The translations under genes were made by a program, and so were the position numbers. A stretch of 64,000 bases of DNA from Eustoma russellianum (Eukaryota; Streptophyta; Magnoliopsida; Gentianales; Gentianaceae): the NCBI GenBank assembly GCA_036186865.1, contig AP025062.1, positions 11,274,926 to 11,338,925 on the forward strand. Direction: 5' to 3'. The notes under the pieces are model-generated. The model did not search any database and had not been told where the DNA came from. It was given only the letters and a program-made list of their open reading frames with translations. Each line of letters begins with the position of its first letter. The stretch's first letter is position 1. Shown piece by piece: positions 21,715 to 34,905 of this stretch.

Positions 21715-24416
21715 TGTTGAGAAAAAGAGTTTGAGTGATTCACAAAACGCATGATTTAAATAACGTGTGGTAAAGAAATGCATGGCACAATTTGTTACTT
21801 GTCACGTTTTTACGATAAACTTGCCTTATATACTTTATATATAATGTTGCCGTACTAACAAGTCATGAAGCTTTAAAGCTTACATCAAATGGCAAACATT
21901 TGTTGTGTTTGAACTATTTTCAGGTGCCACCATTAATGAAATAAACTAGTTCATTAAGTGAAGTACTTAGTTGAATGAACTAAGTAGTTCATTAAATGAA
22001 CATATATTTGGAGAAGGTATGATGGCAACAAACATGGAAATGGAAAGTTTCCTCTCACTCTAATCATACGTTTTTATATATATAAATTATATATATTCAG
22101 ATTTCTTATAAAAAGGCACAATACACATATATTCTGACGTATTACCGACACGTTACATATATTACGAACGTACCTCAACGTCACACCACTATACTTACCT
22201 CATATTTATGAGTATATTCAGGTCTTATATCATATGATATAAGTCATGGTGATGACAAAATTATAACGACACGTTACAAGGTTATAAACCAAACATTGTC
22301 GTATCGGGTGACTACCGAAACTTCGCTAACGTGTCACGTAGTTGCCATATATAGATGGCCAGCCCCTACACTTCGAAGATGGCTACAAATTTCGTGGCTA
22401 ACATGGTACACTCAGCATAAAATTATTCCATGTTGGCATACACAAATCACCCCCAATTAAGGTCAAATTATGGAGATTCCAAATTCAATTTTTAAGCACA
22501 TGGGGCGCCACTTTTAATCAACCATTAGAACTGAATATTCAAGTTATTTTATGTATATTATGTGTGACACAATATATATAACATGTGCAAAAAAGTTTGA
22601 ACTTAATCGGAGAAAAAAACGTGTAATCGACAAAAGTCAAAATTCGATTTTCTACGAACACAACACGTGGTGTATCTAGACAAATTTTACATATTCAACA
22701 CATTTTAAAGTGTTCTAGAATATTCAAAATAGGGTTGATTGAAATATATCATACATGTCTAGTTATTGTGCACTAGTTTACAAAGTCTACAAAAATAAAA
22801 TTCAGCACATGTTTGAGACACATCACACGCCAAATGCAGCTTTGGTGGAGTTTATGTGGAGCTTAGTTGGGCATCTCAATTGGTGAAAATAAGCCACACA
22901 AGGCTAGTGACATAATGGAGAAAGCTACACAAGGTAATATTTCAAACTTTGTAACAAATGTAACACATGCTGAAAATTCAGCATGTGTGAATTGAGGTGG
23001 ACGATTTGTTGCCTAAATGTAGATCAATTTGCTTCTCAATATTCAATGGATTGATGTGCAGTAATATGATAACATTTCAAAGTATTGAGATTATAGCACA
23101 TGCTGAAAAAATTCAGCATGTGAGACAATAGGCTGGCCGAATTTTAGTCTTCAATGTGATCAAAAATTACTTCCAAATTTGAGGAGATTAATTGTATAAT
23201 TTTTGGCAATGTTTTAAACTTCAATTTGACACATGTTTTATATTTTATTCTCAGATTTTTACAGTCATTAAGTGATGACAAATCTCATCTAATCAAGGAG
23301 TGTCAAGTAAGCAAGGCCAAGACAATCATCCAATCAAGTGGTGCCAAGTAAGCAAGATGATGTCATATCTATACAAGGCATTCTTCCAAGGACTTACAAG
23401 AGAATTATCAAGATGGAGAAGAAGCCCTAGGGGGGTCGGCCAAGAGCAAATAAAAGAAAGAGAAGAGAGCCAATTCAAATGCAAATAAAAGGAAGACAGG
23501 CTTTGTTCATACCACCATACACGCATCATTGTTGTAAAAGGTTGATCAAGGTGTGATCAAACCTTCATCTGTTCGTGGTTGGTGTTTGTGATCATTGTGA
23601 TTACTTGTATCGTTTGTAAAGGGTTGGAGTTGGTGTGTAACTCCAGCAACCCTTGTGGTAAGGTGTTAATTTTGTTTAGTGATAACCGAGGAAGGTGTTC
23701 TCGAAGATTGGAGTGGTAGATTTAACCGAACCAGTATAATTACCTTGTGTTCTTTACTTTACTGCACAGTACTTTCAGTTCCAGCATTCTGCATCCATTT
23801 CGTCGCAATCTTAAAAATAGCAAACGAATTTCAAAAATTCTACAATTTTGCAGAAACATAGCCACACCTCTTTACATTTCATTTGGTGCAAGTTTCAACC
23901 AATTTGGACAAGTATAAGTCATTCAAACGTTAATAGTTCTGAGACTAGTGCAATATGATTTTCAGACTTGCAAAGGTTTGAGAACTTGAAAGTATTTGAC
24001 ATACTTCCCATAGGAATTTTTTAAAACCTGTTTCAACCCATTAAAATAAATATCTTAAGGGGTTTGTCATTAAATTGTTAAGATCATTTGGAGTTACGGA
24101 TTAAATCAGAATAAATTTTCAAATTAGACTACTGTTCTGGCAGATTTGCGCAATTTGACCACAATGATTTTTCAAAGTGGTTAGAGGTGAATTTTGATCT
24201 GAATTTTGGGGGAGGATGCTAAAAACAGCTGAGAGTAGAATCTATCCAAATTTAGAGTTTTTTGAAGACCTTTAACCTTGTTTTCAAACGTTTCAAATTA
24301 GGATCTGAAACAAAAACTGTTTCAGAAGTTGGGTTTTAGGTTTAAAAATTTTAAAAATCCAATTTTCCGCACCCCACATTCAACCCCCCTTCTAGTGGTG
24401 CCTTACAGGTCCTAAA
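21715..24416 (+). repeat. 5' LTR of copia B
   Basis: The LTR is about 2.7 kb, TGTTGAG at the start and CCTAAA at the end where the 3' copy has CCTACA. It holds two long palindromes (22964-22987 and 23097-23122) and a run of TAGTTCATTAA repeats at about 21940-22003. Confidence 0.92.
22964..23122. promoter_or_regulatory. paired CACATGCTGAA palindromes in B 5' LTR
   Basis: CACATGCTGAA is followed by its inverse TTCAGCATGTG after 2 bases at 22964-22987 and after 4 bases at 23097-23122. Both are retained in the 3' LTR (44460-44483 and 44578-44603). Confidence 0.85.
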
Positions 24417-24418
24417 AG

Positions 24419-24430
24419 TGGTATCAGAGC
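24419..24430 (+). other. primer-binding site of copia B (tRNA-iMet)
   Basis: TGGTATCAGAGC two bases after the 5' LTR end matches the standard plant iMet primer site. Confidence 0.9.
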
Positions 24431-24495
24431 GAAGGCACCCACAACATGGAGATCCAACAATCGAAACCACTAGCTTCAAAACCAAACAAGAAGGT

Positions 24496-25624
24496 ATGTC
24501 GAGTCAAAGGCCTCCTCTTTTTGATGGTGAGACATTTATCCAATGGAAACTTAGATGAAACTTTTTCTTATGGCTTTTGATATTGATCGATGGTCTATTA
24601 TAGAAGACGGTCCATTTGTTCCCTCTAAATTATCCACTATAGATGGTGTCACACTAGAGTTTAAAACCAAAACAAAATACACTAGTGATGACAAAAAGAT
24701 ACTAAGTATGAATTCTAGAGCCATGCAATTACTTTTAAACGGGCTAAGCAAAAGTGAATCTAGTTACGTATCTAATTGCTCTAGTGCTCAAGAGATGTGG
24801 AGAATTCTTGAGATGAAACATGAAGGGACTAGCCAAGTAAAGAGTCTAAGATTAATATACTTATGTCCACACTTGAGTCTTTCAAATTATTGCCAAATGA
24901 GTCTATTGTTGATATGATTTACGATTGACTAACATTATGACTCTCTTGACTCTCTTGGCAAAGCTTTCTCTACGCAGGAAAAGGTCCAAAAGGTATTAAG
25001 AAGCTTCCATCCGAATGGGACCCTAAAGTCATAGCAATAGAGGAGAGTAAAGAAACAAAATCAATAAAAATGGAGGAACTAATCGGATCGCTAAAGGTAA
25101 ACGAAAAACAAAATTACATGAAGGGAAAGTCGAAATCAAACGTCAAAACAAGGTAAGACTATTGCTTTTAATCAAATGATAAATCGCTACTTCTTCCGAT
25201 CACGTAGATGATAGTGATTCCGAATCAGACAATGATGATCTAATACTATCGGCTAAAGGTTTGAGAAAATTAATGAGCAGTCATTTAAAAACAAACCTAA
25301 GGCTACTTCCACTAAAAGAAATAAAATAAAACAAATGACAAGGAGCGTAAAGTGCTATGAATGCGGGGAACTTGGACACTTGTCATATGACTGTCCTAAC
25401 AAGGAAACAAACAAAACACAAACACCTTGAAAAGGATCGGACCAAAACTAGACTTGTCTCAGAACCTAAACAAAGGAGAAGAGCTCTCAGGCCTCCATTT
25501 GGAGTGATTGAGACTGATATTGAAGAAGAGATAGTACAAGTATGGCTTTGTATCCAAAGCATCAAACGGATATCTTCTGATTCTGACTCTGATTCTGAAC
25601 CTTCATATGATGATCTGTTGTAGT
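24496..25624 (+). pseudogene. gag: gag of copia B, broken
   Basis: The likely start is the ATG at 24496. The gag core reads in pieces: a shift or stop lies near 24555, the main open piece is 24555-24917, and more shifts follow near 24840 and 24940. The core matches A and C (Pro-Pro-Leu-Phe-Asp-Gly head; Glu-Gly-Thr-Ser-Gln-Val-Lys word). The CCHC knuckle lies at 25353-25394. An acidic Ser/Asp-rich stretch follows to 25623. Confidence 0.85.
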
Positions 25625-26485
25625 CAATATTAGAATTCACAAATTCCACAAAGACTCTCGGCAAAAGAAAAGAAACGATGAATTGAAGACAAGAAGTGTG
25701 TAAGAATCTTCTAACACGATCATTGGTTTCGCAAAGTTCAAACGATTCAAAAGAAGAGGTCCGCCATGTGCATCATCAATGCATTAAACAATCGGAAGAT
25801 CTCATCAGTAAACAACACAAAATAATGTTAAATGAAATCCGAGATTTCAAATGTGAAATCAAGGAATAAACGGAGCTAGAGAAAATGGGTGAAACAATTT
25901 GATACGGGAACTAAACATGCTTGATCGCATCATTTCATCAAACAAATATGAATAGTGATAAGTCGGAGTAGGATACATTGAGAAAAGCGAGACATCAAAT
26001 AACCAAGCAAATTCAGCTTTGCCTAAGAAGAAATAGAAACCCCAAGACATATAGGGCGCCTAAAAAGAGACACCTAGGCCCCCCTCTCCCTTCATCTCAT
26101 CATGCTTCTTCTTCATATCATACAAGATATAATTATGTGCCGTATAGATATGAAGAAACCATTAATGCATATACGACATTCATTCCATGCATCTAGATCA
26201 CGCACTATGCACACAAACACAAAACATATCAAAAACACAACCATACAACATGCATAAGGAATACTCGGCCAAAGGCCAAATATATTCTCACCCATGTCTA
26301 CTATGTTGCTTCTTCATCTACATTCTCACCATTTGCTAGACCGAGAAAGATCACCCAAGTATGGGTACCGAAAGGTACTTTTACAAAGAGGTGAATAACT
26401 AACTCGTAAGGACCCAAAATAAAAGGGTACCTAAATCGTTGTTGTACATTGCAGGAACCCATACATCTAAAGGCACATCAATCAA

Positions 26486-29445
26486 GTGGTTCCTTGACAG
26501 TGGTTGCTCGAGGCACATGACGGGTGACCCAGCTTGTTCTCAAAGTTGAAGAAGGTTACAAAAGGTGGATCGGTGACCTTTGGAGACAACAATGAAGGAA
26601 GAATCATTGGAAAAGGTACAATCGAAGCCCAAGTACTGCTTCAAATCTCCAACGTCTTCTTGGTAAGTAATCTATCCTATAATCTACTTAGCATCTCTCA
26701 GTTTATTGACAATGGTTTTGATGTTGTTTCACTCATCCATATTGCAACATAATAAATAAAAATAGAGAAACGTTTAAAAGGAAAAAGGAAGGAAATATTT
26801 TTACGCTTCTATGGATGACATGTTAGACGCTAAGGTTAAGTGTTTTATGTCAAATGAACCTAACTAATTTTATGGCATAGGCATTAGGACACATTGGCAT
26901 TCTACGCTTGAAAAACTTCAATGAAAGAACCTAATACGAGGATTGCCTAAACTTGATTTAGACAACTTTCAGTTGTGTGAATCTTGTATTAAAGGCAAAA
27001 AACGCGCGTCACTTAAACCCAAAAATGAAATTAGCACGTCTAGAGTTTTAGAATTACTACATATTGATTTTTTGGTCCTAGTCGTACTAAGAGTCTTGGT
27101 GGACGCCATTATGCATGTGTTATCGTTGATGATTTTTTCGCTATACTTGGACTTTATTTCTTGCAAATAAAGATGATAGTGCCATTGAAATTGCGAAACT
27201 AATAAAACAACTTGAAAATGAATATGGTTTGAATGTGAAAAAGATTAGAAGCGATAGAGGCGGTGAATTTAAAAACAAGGACATGATTGCGTTTTGCGAA
27301 AAAAAGGAATTAAACACGAGTTTTCGCCACCTAGAACACAATTAAATGGAGTAGTAGAAAGAAAGAATAGGACACTACAAAAATCGCTAGAACCATGTTG
27401 TGTGAAAATAAGTTGCCTAGATTTTGTGGGCGAAGCCGTAAATTGTGCATGCTATATAGTTAATCGTTTGTCAATTAGAAAGAAAATAAATAAAACTCCT
27501 TATGAATAGTAAATGATCGCATGCCTAAAATTGATTACTTTCGTGTGTTTGGTTGCAAATGCTTTGTTTTGAATACAAAAGATAATTTAGATAAATTTGA
27601 ATCTAAATCAATTGAATGCATTTTGTTGGATATTCTGTGAATTCTAAAGCATATAGATGTTATGATCCCATCACTAGACAAATTTTAGAATCTATTCATG
27701 TGAAGTTTAATGAATTTGGCGAGGTTGAAAAAGATAAAGAATATGACGATGATTTTGAACTAAAGCCCGTGTTAGATGATGTAGAAGTGTGTTGATGAAT
27801 CCAACACACTAGAAATGCATGATCACTTAGAAATGCATGAGAACTTAGAGAATAATCAACCAAGATGGCATAGGATCACCCACAATCTCATTATAGGCGA
27901 TATTACTCATGGTGTCCGACCACGTAGAAGAATAAATCCGATGAAATAAACCAATTTCATGCTATGATATCCGAAATTGAACCTAAAAACGTTTTTGATG
28001 CTTGAGTGATTCTTCTTGGATTGATGCTATGCATGATGAAAAATCAATTCGTAAGAAATGATGTATGGATTTAGTGCCACGACCACAAGATAAGACAATA
28101 ATAGGCACAAAGTGGGTGTTTAGAAATAAAATGAATGAAGAAGGTAAAGTTGTTAGAAACAACGAGACTTGTAGCACAAGGATATAATCAAGAAGAAGGA
28201 ATAGACTACGACAAAATTTGCACCCGTAGCACGTTTAGAAGCCATACGACTATTACTTGCATTGCTTGCATGAAAGGTTTTAAACTCTATCAAATGGACG
28301 TAAAAAGTGCATTTTTAAATGGCTTTATACAAGAAGAAGTATACGTGAAGCAACCACCCGGTTTTGAAGATTTGAAATACCCCGATCACGTGTACAAATT
28401 AAAGAAGGCACTATATGCTTAAAAAGCACTAGGGCTTGGTATGATCGTTTTCTACTTTCTTCTAGAAAATGGATTTAAAAGAGGCACCATAGATAGCACC
28501 TTATTCTTGAAACAAGATAAATCGGATTTACTAATCATTCAAATTTATGTTGATGACATCATTTTTGGATCTACATCTCATAAACTTGTTGAAGAATTTG
28601 AAATTTGCATGAAATCCGAGTTTGAAATGTCTATGGTTGGTGAATTGAATTACTTTCTTGACTTGCAAATTAAACAAACTAGTAAAGGTATTCACATAAG
28701 TCAAGTTAAATATGTGAATGACATGATTAAAAAGTTCAATTTTGAGAACTTAAACCATCCCCCCCCTATGAGTGTCACCACTAAACTAGATAAAGATGAA
28801 AAGGAAAAGACTTTGATAATGCTTTATATAGGTCTATGATTGGTTCTTTGCTTTATCTTACTGCAAGTAGACCGATATCATGTTTAGTGTTTGTATGTGT
28901 GCATGTTTCAAAGCCAACCTAAAGTGTCTCATTATAATGCTGTGAAAAGAATATTTCGATACATTAAGCACACCCCCACTTTAGGAATTTGGTATGATAA
29001 AAATTGTGAATTTGACTTGCTGCTTATACCGATGCGGATTATGGTGGATGTAAAATATAGAAAAAGCACAAGTGGCACTTGCAATTTATAGGAAATTCAT
29101 TAATTTCTTGGTTTCGAAAAAGCAAGCAAGTGGCATTATCTACTACCGAAGCTGAATACATGGCACTTAGTCTTTGTTGCACACAACTCTTATGGTTAAA
29201 ACAACAACTTTCTGATTTTGGTATCACGGTAAATCGTATTCCAATTTATTGTGATAGTATGAGTGCTATAAACTTGTCTAAGAACCCGTACTACACTAAA
29301 GCAAAGCACATAGAAGTACGATATCACTTTCTTCGTGATCACGTGAATAATGGTGATATTTTATAGATCATGTACGCACTGAAGCACAAGTAGCCGACAT
29401 ATTCACTAAGGCACTAAATCAAGCACGTACGAAAATCTACGCTCA
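26486..29445 (+). pseudogene. pol: pol of copia B: protease, integrase, RT, RNase H, broken
   Basis: Domains in copia order. The protease box Leu-Asp-Ser-Gly-Cys-Ser-Arg-His-Met-Thr-Gly is intact at about 26489-26525. GAG-pre-integrase and the integrase zinc site run to about 27010. The integrase core reads in pieces to 27510 (Arg-Ser-Asp-Arg-Gly-Gly-Glu-Phe; Val-Val-Glu-Arg-Lys-Asn-Arg). RT is best at 28135-28422 (Met-Asp-Val-Lys-Ser-Ala-Phe-Leu-Asn-Gly) and 28441-28839 (Tyr-Val-Asp-Asp box). RNase H runs from 28890 to about 29440 (Thr-Thr-Glu-Ala-Glu-Tyr-Met-Ala; Asp-Ile-Phe-Thr-Lys-Ala-Leu). At least ten shifts or stops separate the pieces. Confidence 0.88.
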
Positions 29446-29529
29446 AAATTAGGCATGATTTCTGCTGATTTGATATAGCTTGATATGTCTTTCCATCTTT
29501 ACATGCACTTTTGATTTTATTTCCAAAAT

Positions 29530-29700
29530 AAAGGGGAGAGAGTGCATGATTTAAGGGGGAGCGAGAGTGATTGATTGCAAAAATCAAGGGAGAGAATTCA
29601 AAATTTGAAATTCGAAATTTCAATTGTGCACGATTGGAGGGGGAGAGATTAAATTTAAATCATGAACTAAGGTTATTTGTAAATCATCAAAAGGGGAGAT
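29530..29700 (+). other. multiple polypurine tracts before the B 3' LTR
   Basis: Tracts AAAGGGGAGAGAG (29530), AAGGGGGAGCGAGAG (29553), GGAGGGGGAGAGA (29636) and AAAAGGGGAGA (29690, abutting the LTR) occur in 170 bases. Several polypurine copies ahead of the 3' LTR are a known Sirevirus trait. Confidence 0.75.
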
Positions 29701-30853
29701 TGTTGAGAAAAAGAGTTTGAGTGATTCACAAAATGCATGATTAAATAACGTGTGTAAAGAAATGCATGGCACAATTTATTACTTGACACGTTTTTGCGAT
29801 AAACTTGCCTTATATACTTTATATATAATGTTGCGTACTAACAAGCCATGAAGCTTTAAAGCTTACATCAAATGGCAAACATTTGTTGTGTTTGAACTAT
29901 TTTCAGTGCCACCATTAATGAACTAAACTAGTTCATTAAGTGAAGTACTTTGTTAAATGAACTAAGTAGTTCATTAAATGAGATATATTTGGAGAAGGCA
30001 TGATGGCAACAAACATGAAATGGAAAGTCTCCTCCCACTCTAATCACATGTTATATATATATAAAATTATATATATTCAGATTTTTTATAAAAACACAAT
30101 ACACATATATTCCGACGTACTACGACACGTTACATATATTGAACGTACGTCAACATCACATCACTATACTTACCTCGTATTTATAAGTATATTCAGGTCT
30201 TATATCATATGATATAAGTCATGGTGATGCAAAATTATAACGACACATTACAAGGTTATAAACCAAAAATTGTCGTATCGGGTGACTACCGAACTTCGCT
30301 AACGTGTCACGTACTTGCCATATAGATGGCCAGCCCCTACACTTGAAAAATGGCACAAATTTCATGGCTAACATGGTACACTCAGCCATAAAATAATTTC
30401 ATGCTGGCATACACAAATCACCCCCAATTAAGACCAAATTGTGGAGATTCCAAATTCTATTTTTAAGCACATGGGGCGCCACTTTTAATCAGCCATTAGA
30501 GCTGAATATTCAAGTTATTTTATGTATATTATGCGTGACATAATATATAACATGTGCAAAAAATTTGAATTTAATCGGAGAAAAATCGCGTATCGACAAA
30601 AAAGTCGAAAATTCGATTTTCTACGAACGCATACATGGAAACATTTTTTGGCATAACATGTACATGTATCTAGGACACATTTTAAATATTCAATACATAT
30701 TTAAAGGTGTTCTAGAATATTCAAATAAGGGCTGACTGGAATATACCATACATGTGTAATTATTGTGCACTATTTTACAAAGTTTATCAAAAATAAAATT
30801 CAACACATGTTTGAGACACATCACACGGCAAATGCAGCCTTGGTGGAGCTTAT
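29701..30853 (+). repeat. 3' LTR of copia B, first part
   Basis: Collinear with 21715 onward (TGTTGAGAAAAAGAG start). It is interrupted at CTTAT (30849-30853), the target duplication of copia C. Confidence 0.9.
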
Positions 30854-30854
30854 T

Positions 30855-33175
30855 TGTTGAGAAATATGTTTGGATAATTTCCAAAGTTATGATTTTAAGT
30901 GGTGAATACTTAAAAATGTCACTCATGGTGTTATGTGTGGTTAAAAGTTGAAAAGTTGAAAAAGTTGACATCGGTCTCTCAGGTTGTTGCACATCGATCG
31001 ATCTATGTACATAGATCTCTCACATCGATCGATCAATGTAAGGTAATGAAAGTTCAAGACCTCAATGTGAGACATCGATCTCTAAACCTGAGACACATCG
31101 ATCGATCGATGTACCTGGAACCCTCACTTCGATCGATCGATGTAGGTCAGAGACAAAACCTGCACCTTTCTATGAGACATCGATCTCCGAAGCTGAGGCA
31201 CTTCGATCGATCGATGTCCAGGGTTTTTAGAAATATTTTTCTAAAAAGTATTAAAATGGTTGTTTTTATTGGTATATGATTTATACATGCTCATTATGTG
31301 AATCTTATGAGATTTTGATGATTTTAAATGTATTGTGGCTAACGTGCCTTAGAAGTTTCTACAACTTACCATAAAGGGCAAAATTGGTATTTTGAGTTTT
31401 GTAGGAACATGATACAGTGCATATATATCAAGCACTTTTTCTCATACTATTTATCAAGACAAAGGTGTTATAATATTCATTTCTGACCATCGAGGTTATT
31501 TCTGGAGTTTTCATATACCAGGGGTATTTTGGTCATTTTACCCCTGAGGGTATTTTCTACTTTCACTCAAGGAATCTCTTGAGCATATTATTATCTTCAT
31601 TCTGGATCTGATTTATTATTAACTTGAAGATAATATGGTGATTCTTTATTTTATTCTCTCACATGATGATATTATTGACTATAGCTGGATATGTGACGAT
31701 TTGATGTGTCACATTCTATTTTTTCTTGAAGACCCTCTTATATATGTTATAAGAACATATTATTCATCATTATTCAGAGTTTTCAAGGTGTTAAAGGTGC
31801 AGAAATGATCTCAAGATATAAGAAGAAATATTGGGAATTTCTGTGTTATGGCGTTGACATAATCTTGTCAACTATTATCTATTTAATTCTTCTTTAAAAA
31901 TCTGAGTTGCTACACATCTTCAAGATAATTCCAAGTCATTTTTCAAGGTGTAAAAATCTGCCAAGGTGACATCCTAGGTGGACCAATTATGTTGTTTTAT
32001 TTTGCCAAGTGTACAAGGCCAACCAATGATGAGAAGACATTTGGACTTGATGATGAAGATGGTGACACATTGGAAATCTTATCTCTAAGGCTCATCTCAC
32101 ACTATAAATAGAGGCAATGATGAAGAAGATGAAACACACTTGAAGCTCACAAGCATTTGTTGAATTGTCTAGCTATCATCTTCTTCTTGTTATTGTTCTT
32201 GTTCAATTCTTTGTAGCAAAGGTGTTCTTGTTGTTTTTGTTGTACTACAAGCCTCTTGAGCTTCATTTGTAAGATTGATTACCCATTCTTATAAGGCTAC
32301 ATCAATAGGTGGTAGAGGTGTTGCAACTAAGTGTTGCTTAGAAGGTGATTATCCAAGTCTTGAATAGGGTTGGTGTATAACCCAAGGATCAAGCTTGGTT
32401 CTTGTTGTAAGGTGATTCATTTGATAGTGAAATCCAAGGAAAGGTGTTCTTTGGGACTGGAGTAGGTCACATTGACCAAACCAGGATAAATTCTCGGTGT
32501 TCTTGTCTTGTTTCTTCATTTTTGTTTTTTGCCTGTTTTACTGCATTTTTCACACAACTTCTCACAATTTGAAAAAATAGCTAAACACTTTCAAAATTCG
32601 TGATTTTTGGTGGAGTTATACTTCAAACTGTTAGATTTCATTTGCAACAAGAATCACTTGATTTGAGGAAGGGAAAGTTAGTCTTTCACTCTTTTCAAGA
32701 TAATTGCTCCAATCTGGCTGCAATCTGACCAGTTTTGAGAAAACTTAAATTCTGTATTTATCAAGAATTGTCTAAGGTCAGGGCCTTTTGGAAACTTCAT
32801 CTACACTTCCTAAGTAGTGTTTTGATATAAAGATCAACTTGTTTGGTTGAGTATTCAAAGAGAAACACTGTTTTCAAAATCAGCAACATTCTCACCAATT
32901 CTGTCCAAATTGACCATCTGAAGCTTTTTTTTTATTTGAAGGGACAAACGATCTTATTTTTGTCTGCTTTTTGGGTAGAGTCATGTTAACTCATTGAAGT
33001 TATATTTTGGAAAGTTTCATAATTTTTGGAGTTGTGTAAAAGTATTTTTGAATTATTCAATAATGGGTTCTGAATCTGAGGTAGTTTTAGATTCTGTTTT
33101 CAAAGGGGGTTTTTACAAAGGGTTGTAGTGTAATTTCCGCTAACCACTATTCACCCTTCCCCCCTCTAGTGGTGT
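30855..33175 (+). repeat. 5' LTR of copia C, main part
   Basis: It starts TGTTGAGAAATATG. A TATA box, TATAAATA, is at 32103-32110. The palindrome cluster lies about 0.9-1.1 kb upstream of that box. The last 24 bases of the LTR are at 35753-35776, after the solo LTR. Confidence 0.9.
30991..31217. promoter_or_regulatory. CGATCGATCGAT palindrome cluster, copia C 5' LTR
   Basis: Exact 18-base sites begin at 31095, 31126 and 31200. Near-sites begin at 30991 and 31022. The half-site word GACATCGATCTCT lies 11 bases before the site at 31095, the same arrangement as in the solo gypsy LTR. Confidence 0.85.
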
Positions 33176-33861
33176 TGAAGCGCCCCGACCCGGACAGCGG
33201 AATCCGACCCGGTGCACCCGTCGTAGCTTACTGAGAAGACTACAAGACGTCTCATCTCTCGAATGCACATCATTAATGACGTAAGAGAAATAAGCGCGGA
33301 AACATATCTCATAAATCTAAATCATCAAAGCAATACGTCAAAGACAACATGAATACCCAAATGTATATGGTCGCAGTCATCTATCCTCCAATGAAATAAA
33401 ACCAGAATTAACCGAAACTATCTAGTCAAATCTCTCCATAAGACCTATGCATCCCATTCTGCCCACTCGCCGTCATCCTCAATGAAAATCATATCATAAC
33501 TGGGTTCACCTGCAAAATCAAAGGCAGTACCCTTAGCGAAAAACGCTAGCAAGTAACCCGCTTATAAGACATACGGGATCAACACATGGCAAGACATGAG
33601 TAATATATAATTCAAGGGGATGGTGGGGCACATGTCTTGTAACTTTCCAAATATATAAGCGAATAACGTAATAGAGCAAGTACAACAGTTTGCACGTAAG
33701 TAACAACACATCGCAAATCAGATAACGCTCATATTCATACCACATTGACTCTCGTGATGCATGTCAAATATGCACTACACTACACAGTCACAAATGCATG
33801 AGCCATTTCTTTTCAAATCAGTGCAATGCATGTCACAATGTCCGGTCTCGTACTCGTAACC

Positions 33862-34139
33862 CTGTAACGCACCCCGGCTTATATTTCCATCCCGGTTAAC
33901 GTTACAGGCACGTTATGCTCTGTGATGCACCTCGGCTTATATTTCCATCCCGATTAACATCACAGACTCGTAAAACTCTACGATGTACCTCGGCTTAAAT
34001 TTCCATCCCGATTAACATTGTAGAGGACTTTATACCGTGTAACGCACCCCGGCTTAAATTTCCATCCCGGTTAACGTTACAGTCTTTTGTGCCCTACAGT
34101 GCACCCCGGCTTAAATTTCCATCCCGGTTAACACTGTAG
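33862..34139. repeat. five-unit hairpin array in the solo gypsy LTR
   Basis: Units start every 57-59 bases. Stems: CTGTAACG 33862-33869 with CGTTACAG 33900-33907; CTGTGATG 33920-33927 with CATCACAG 33958-33965; CTACGATG 33978-33985 with CATTGTAG 34016-34023 (one wobble); TGTAACG 34038-34044 with CGTTACA 34075-34081; CTACAGTG 34094-34101 with CACTGTAG 34132-34139. The loops share CCCGGCTTAAATTTCCATCC-like text. Confidence 0.88.
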
Positions 34140-34650
34140 GTCACCTTCGCAAATCGGTGCCGAAACACCTCTCTTATCAAAACCATATGCAATGCACGTG
34201 CCATGATGCAAGACTCCTCATCTCATTCTCATTTCTTATTCTCGTATGCAATTCACATTCATATAAGTCATTCATGTACACATGCGCAAGTACAAACACA
34301 CACGAGTTTTCACTAACTTACACGTCATCACTTAGGCTTCGACTATCGCGTCAACACTTAGTCATGATCCTAAGATCCATAACCTAAGACAATATCCCTT
34401 AACCAATCCTCGTTGAACTCTCAAACACCTCGTACCTTCATCTCCTAACCCGCCTAAGTCAATCCCGTTGACACTCGATTCGAGAACCCATCGAAGTCAC
34501 CGACATTGGTTCACCATCCTAGGTCATGTTCCCAAGACTTATACTACCCTTAATCAGGTCTTAAGAAGTCTCTAAAGTCACCCGAAGACTCCCCGAACTT
34601 CCCTCTTTCTTCCTCTATTTTTCACCAAATTGACGGACTTCATCCCCTAT

Positions 34651-34905
34651 ACTTCGATCGATCGATGTCCAGCTGGGGACATCGATCCCTCCACTTCGAT
34701 CGATCGATGTCCAACTGGGGACATCGATCTCTCAGCCTGTACCTACATCGATCGATCGATGTCCATCTGGGGACATCGATCTCTCAGACCACCTACACAT
34801 CGATCGATCGATGTCCTTCTGGGGACATCGATCTCTCGTAACCTTTACATCGATCGATCGATGTCCATCTGGGGACATCGATCTCTGACATCGATCGATC
34901 GATGT
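34651..34905. promoter_or_regulatory. CGATCGATCGAT palindrome cluster, solo gypsy LTR
   Basis: Six exact 18-base sites begin at 34651, 34693, 34745, 34797, 34847 and 34888. Most are separated by the spacer TCTGGGGACATCGATCTCT, giving a period of about 40-52 bases. Confidence 0.88.
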
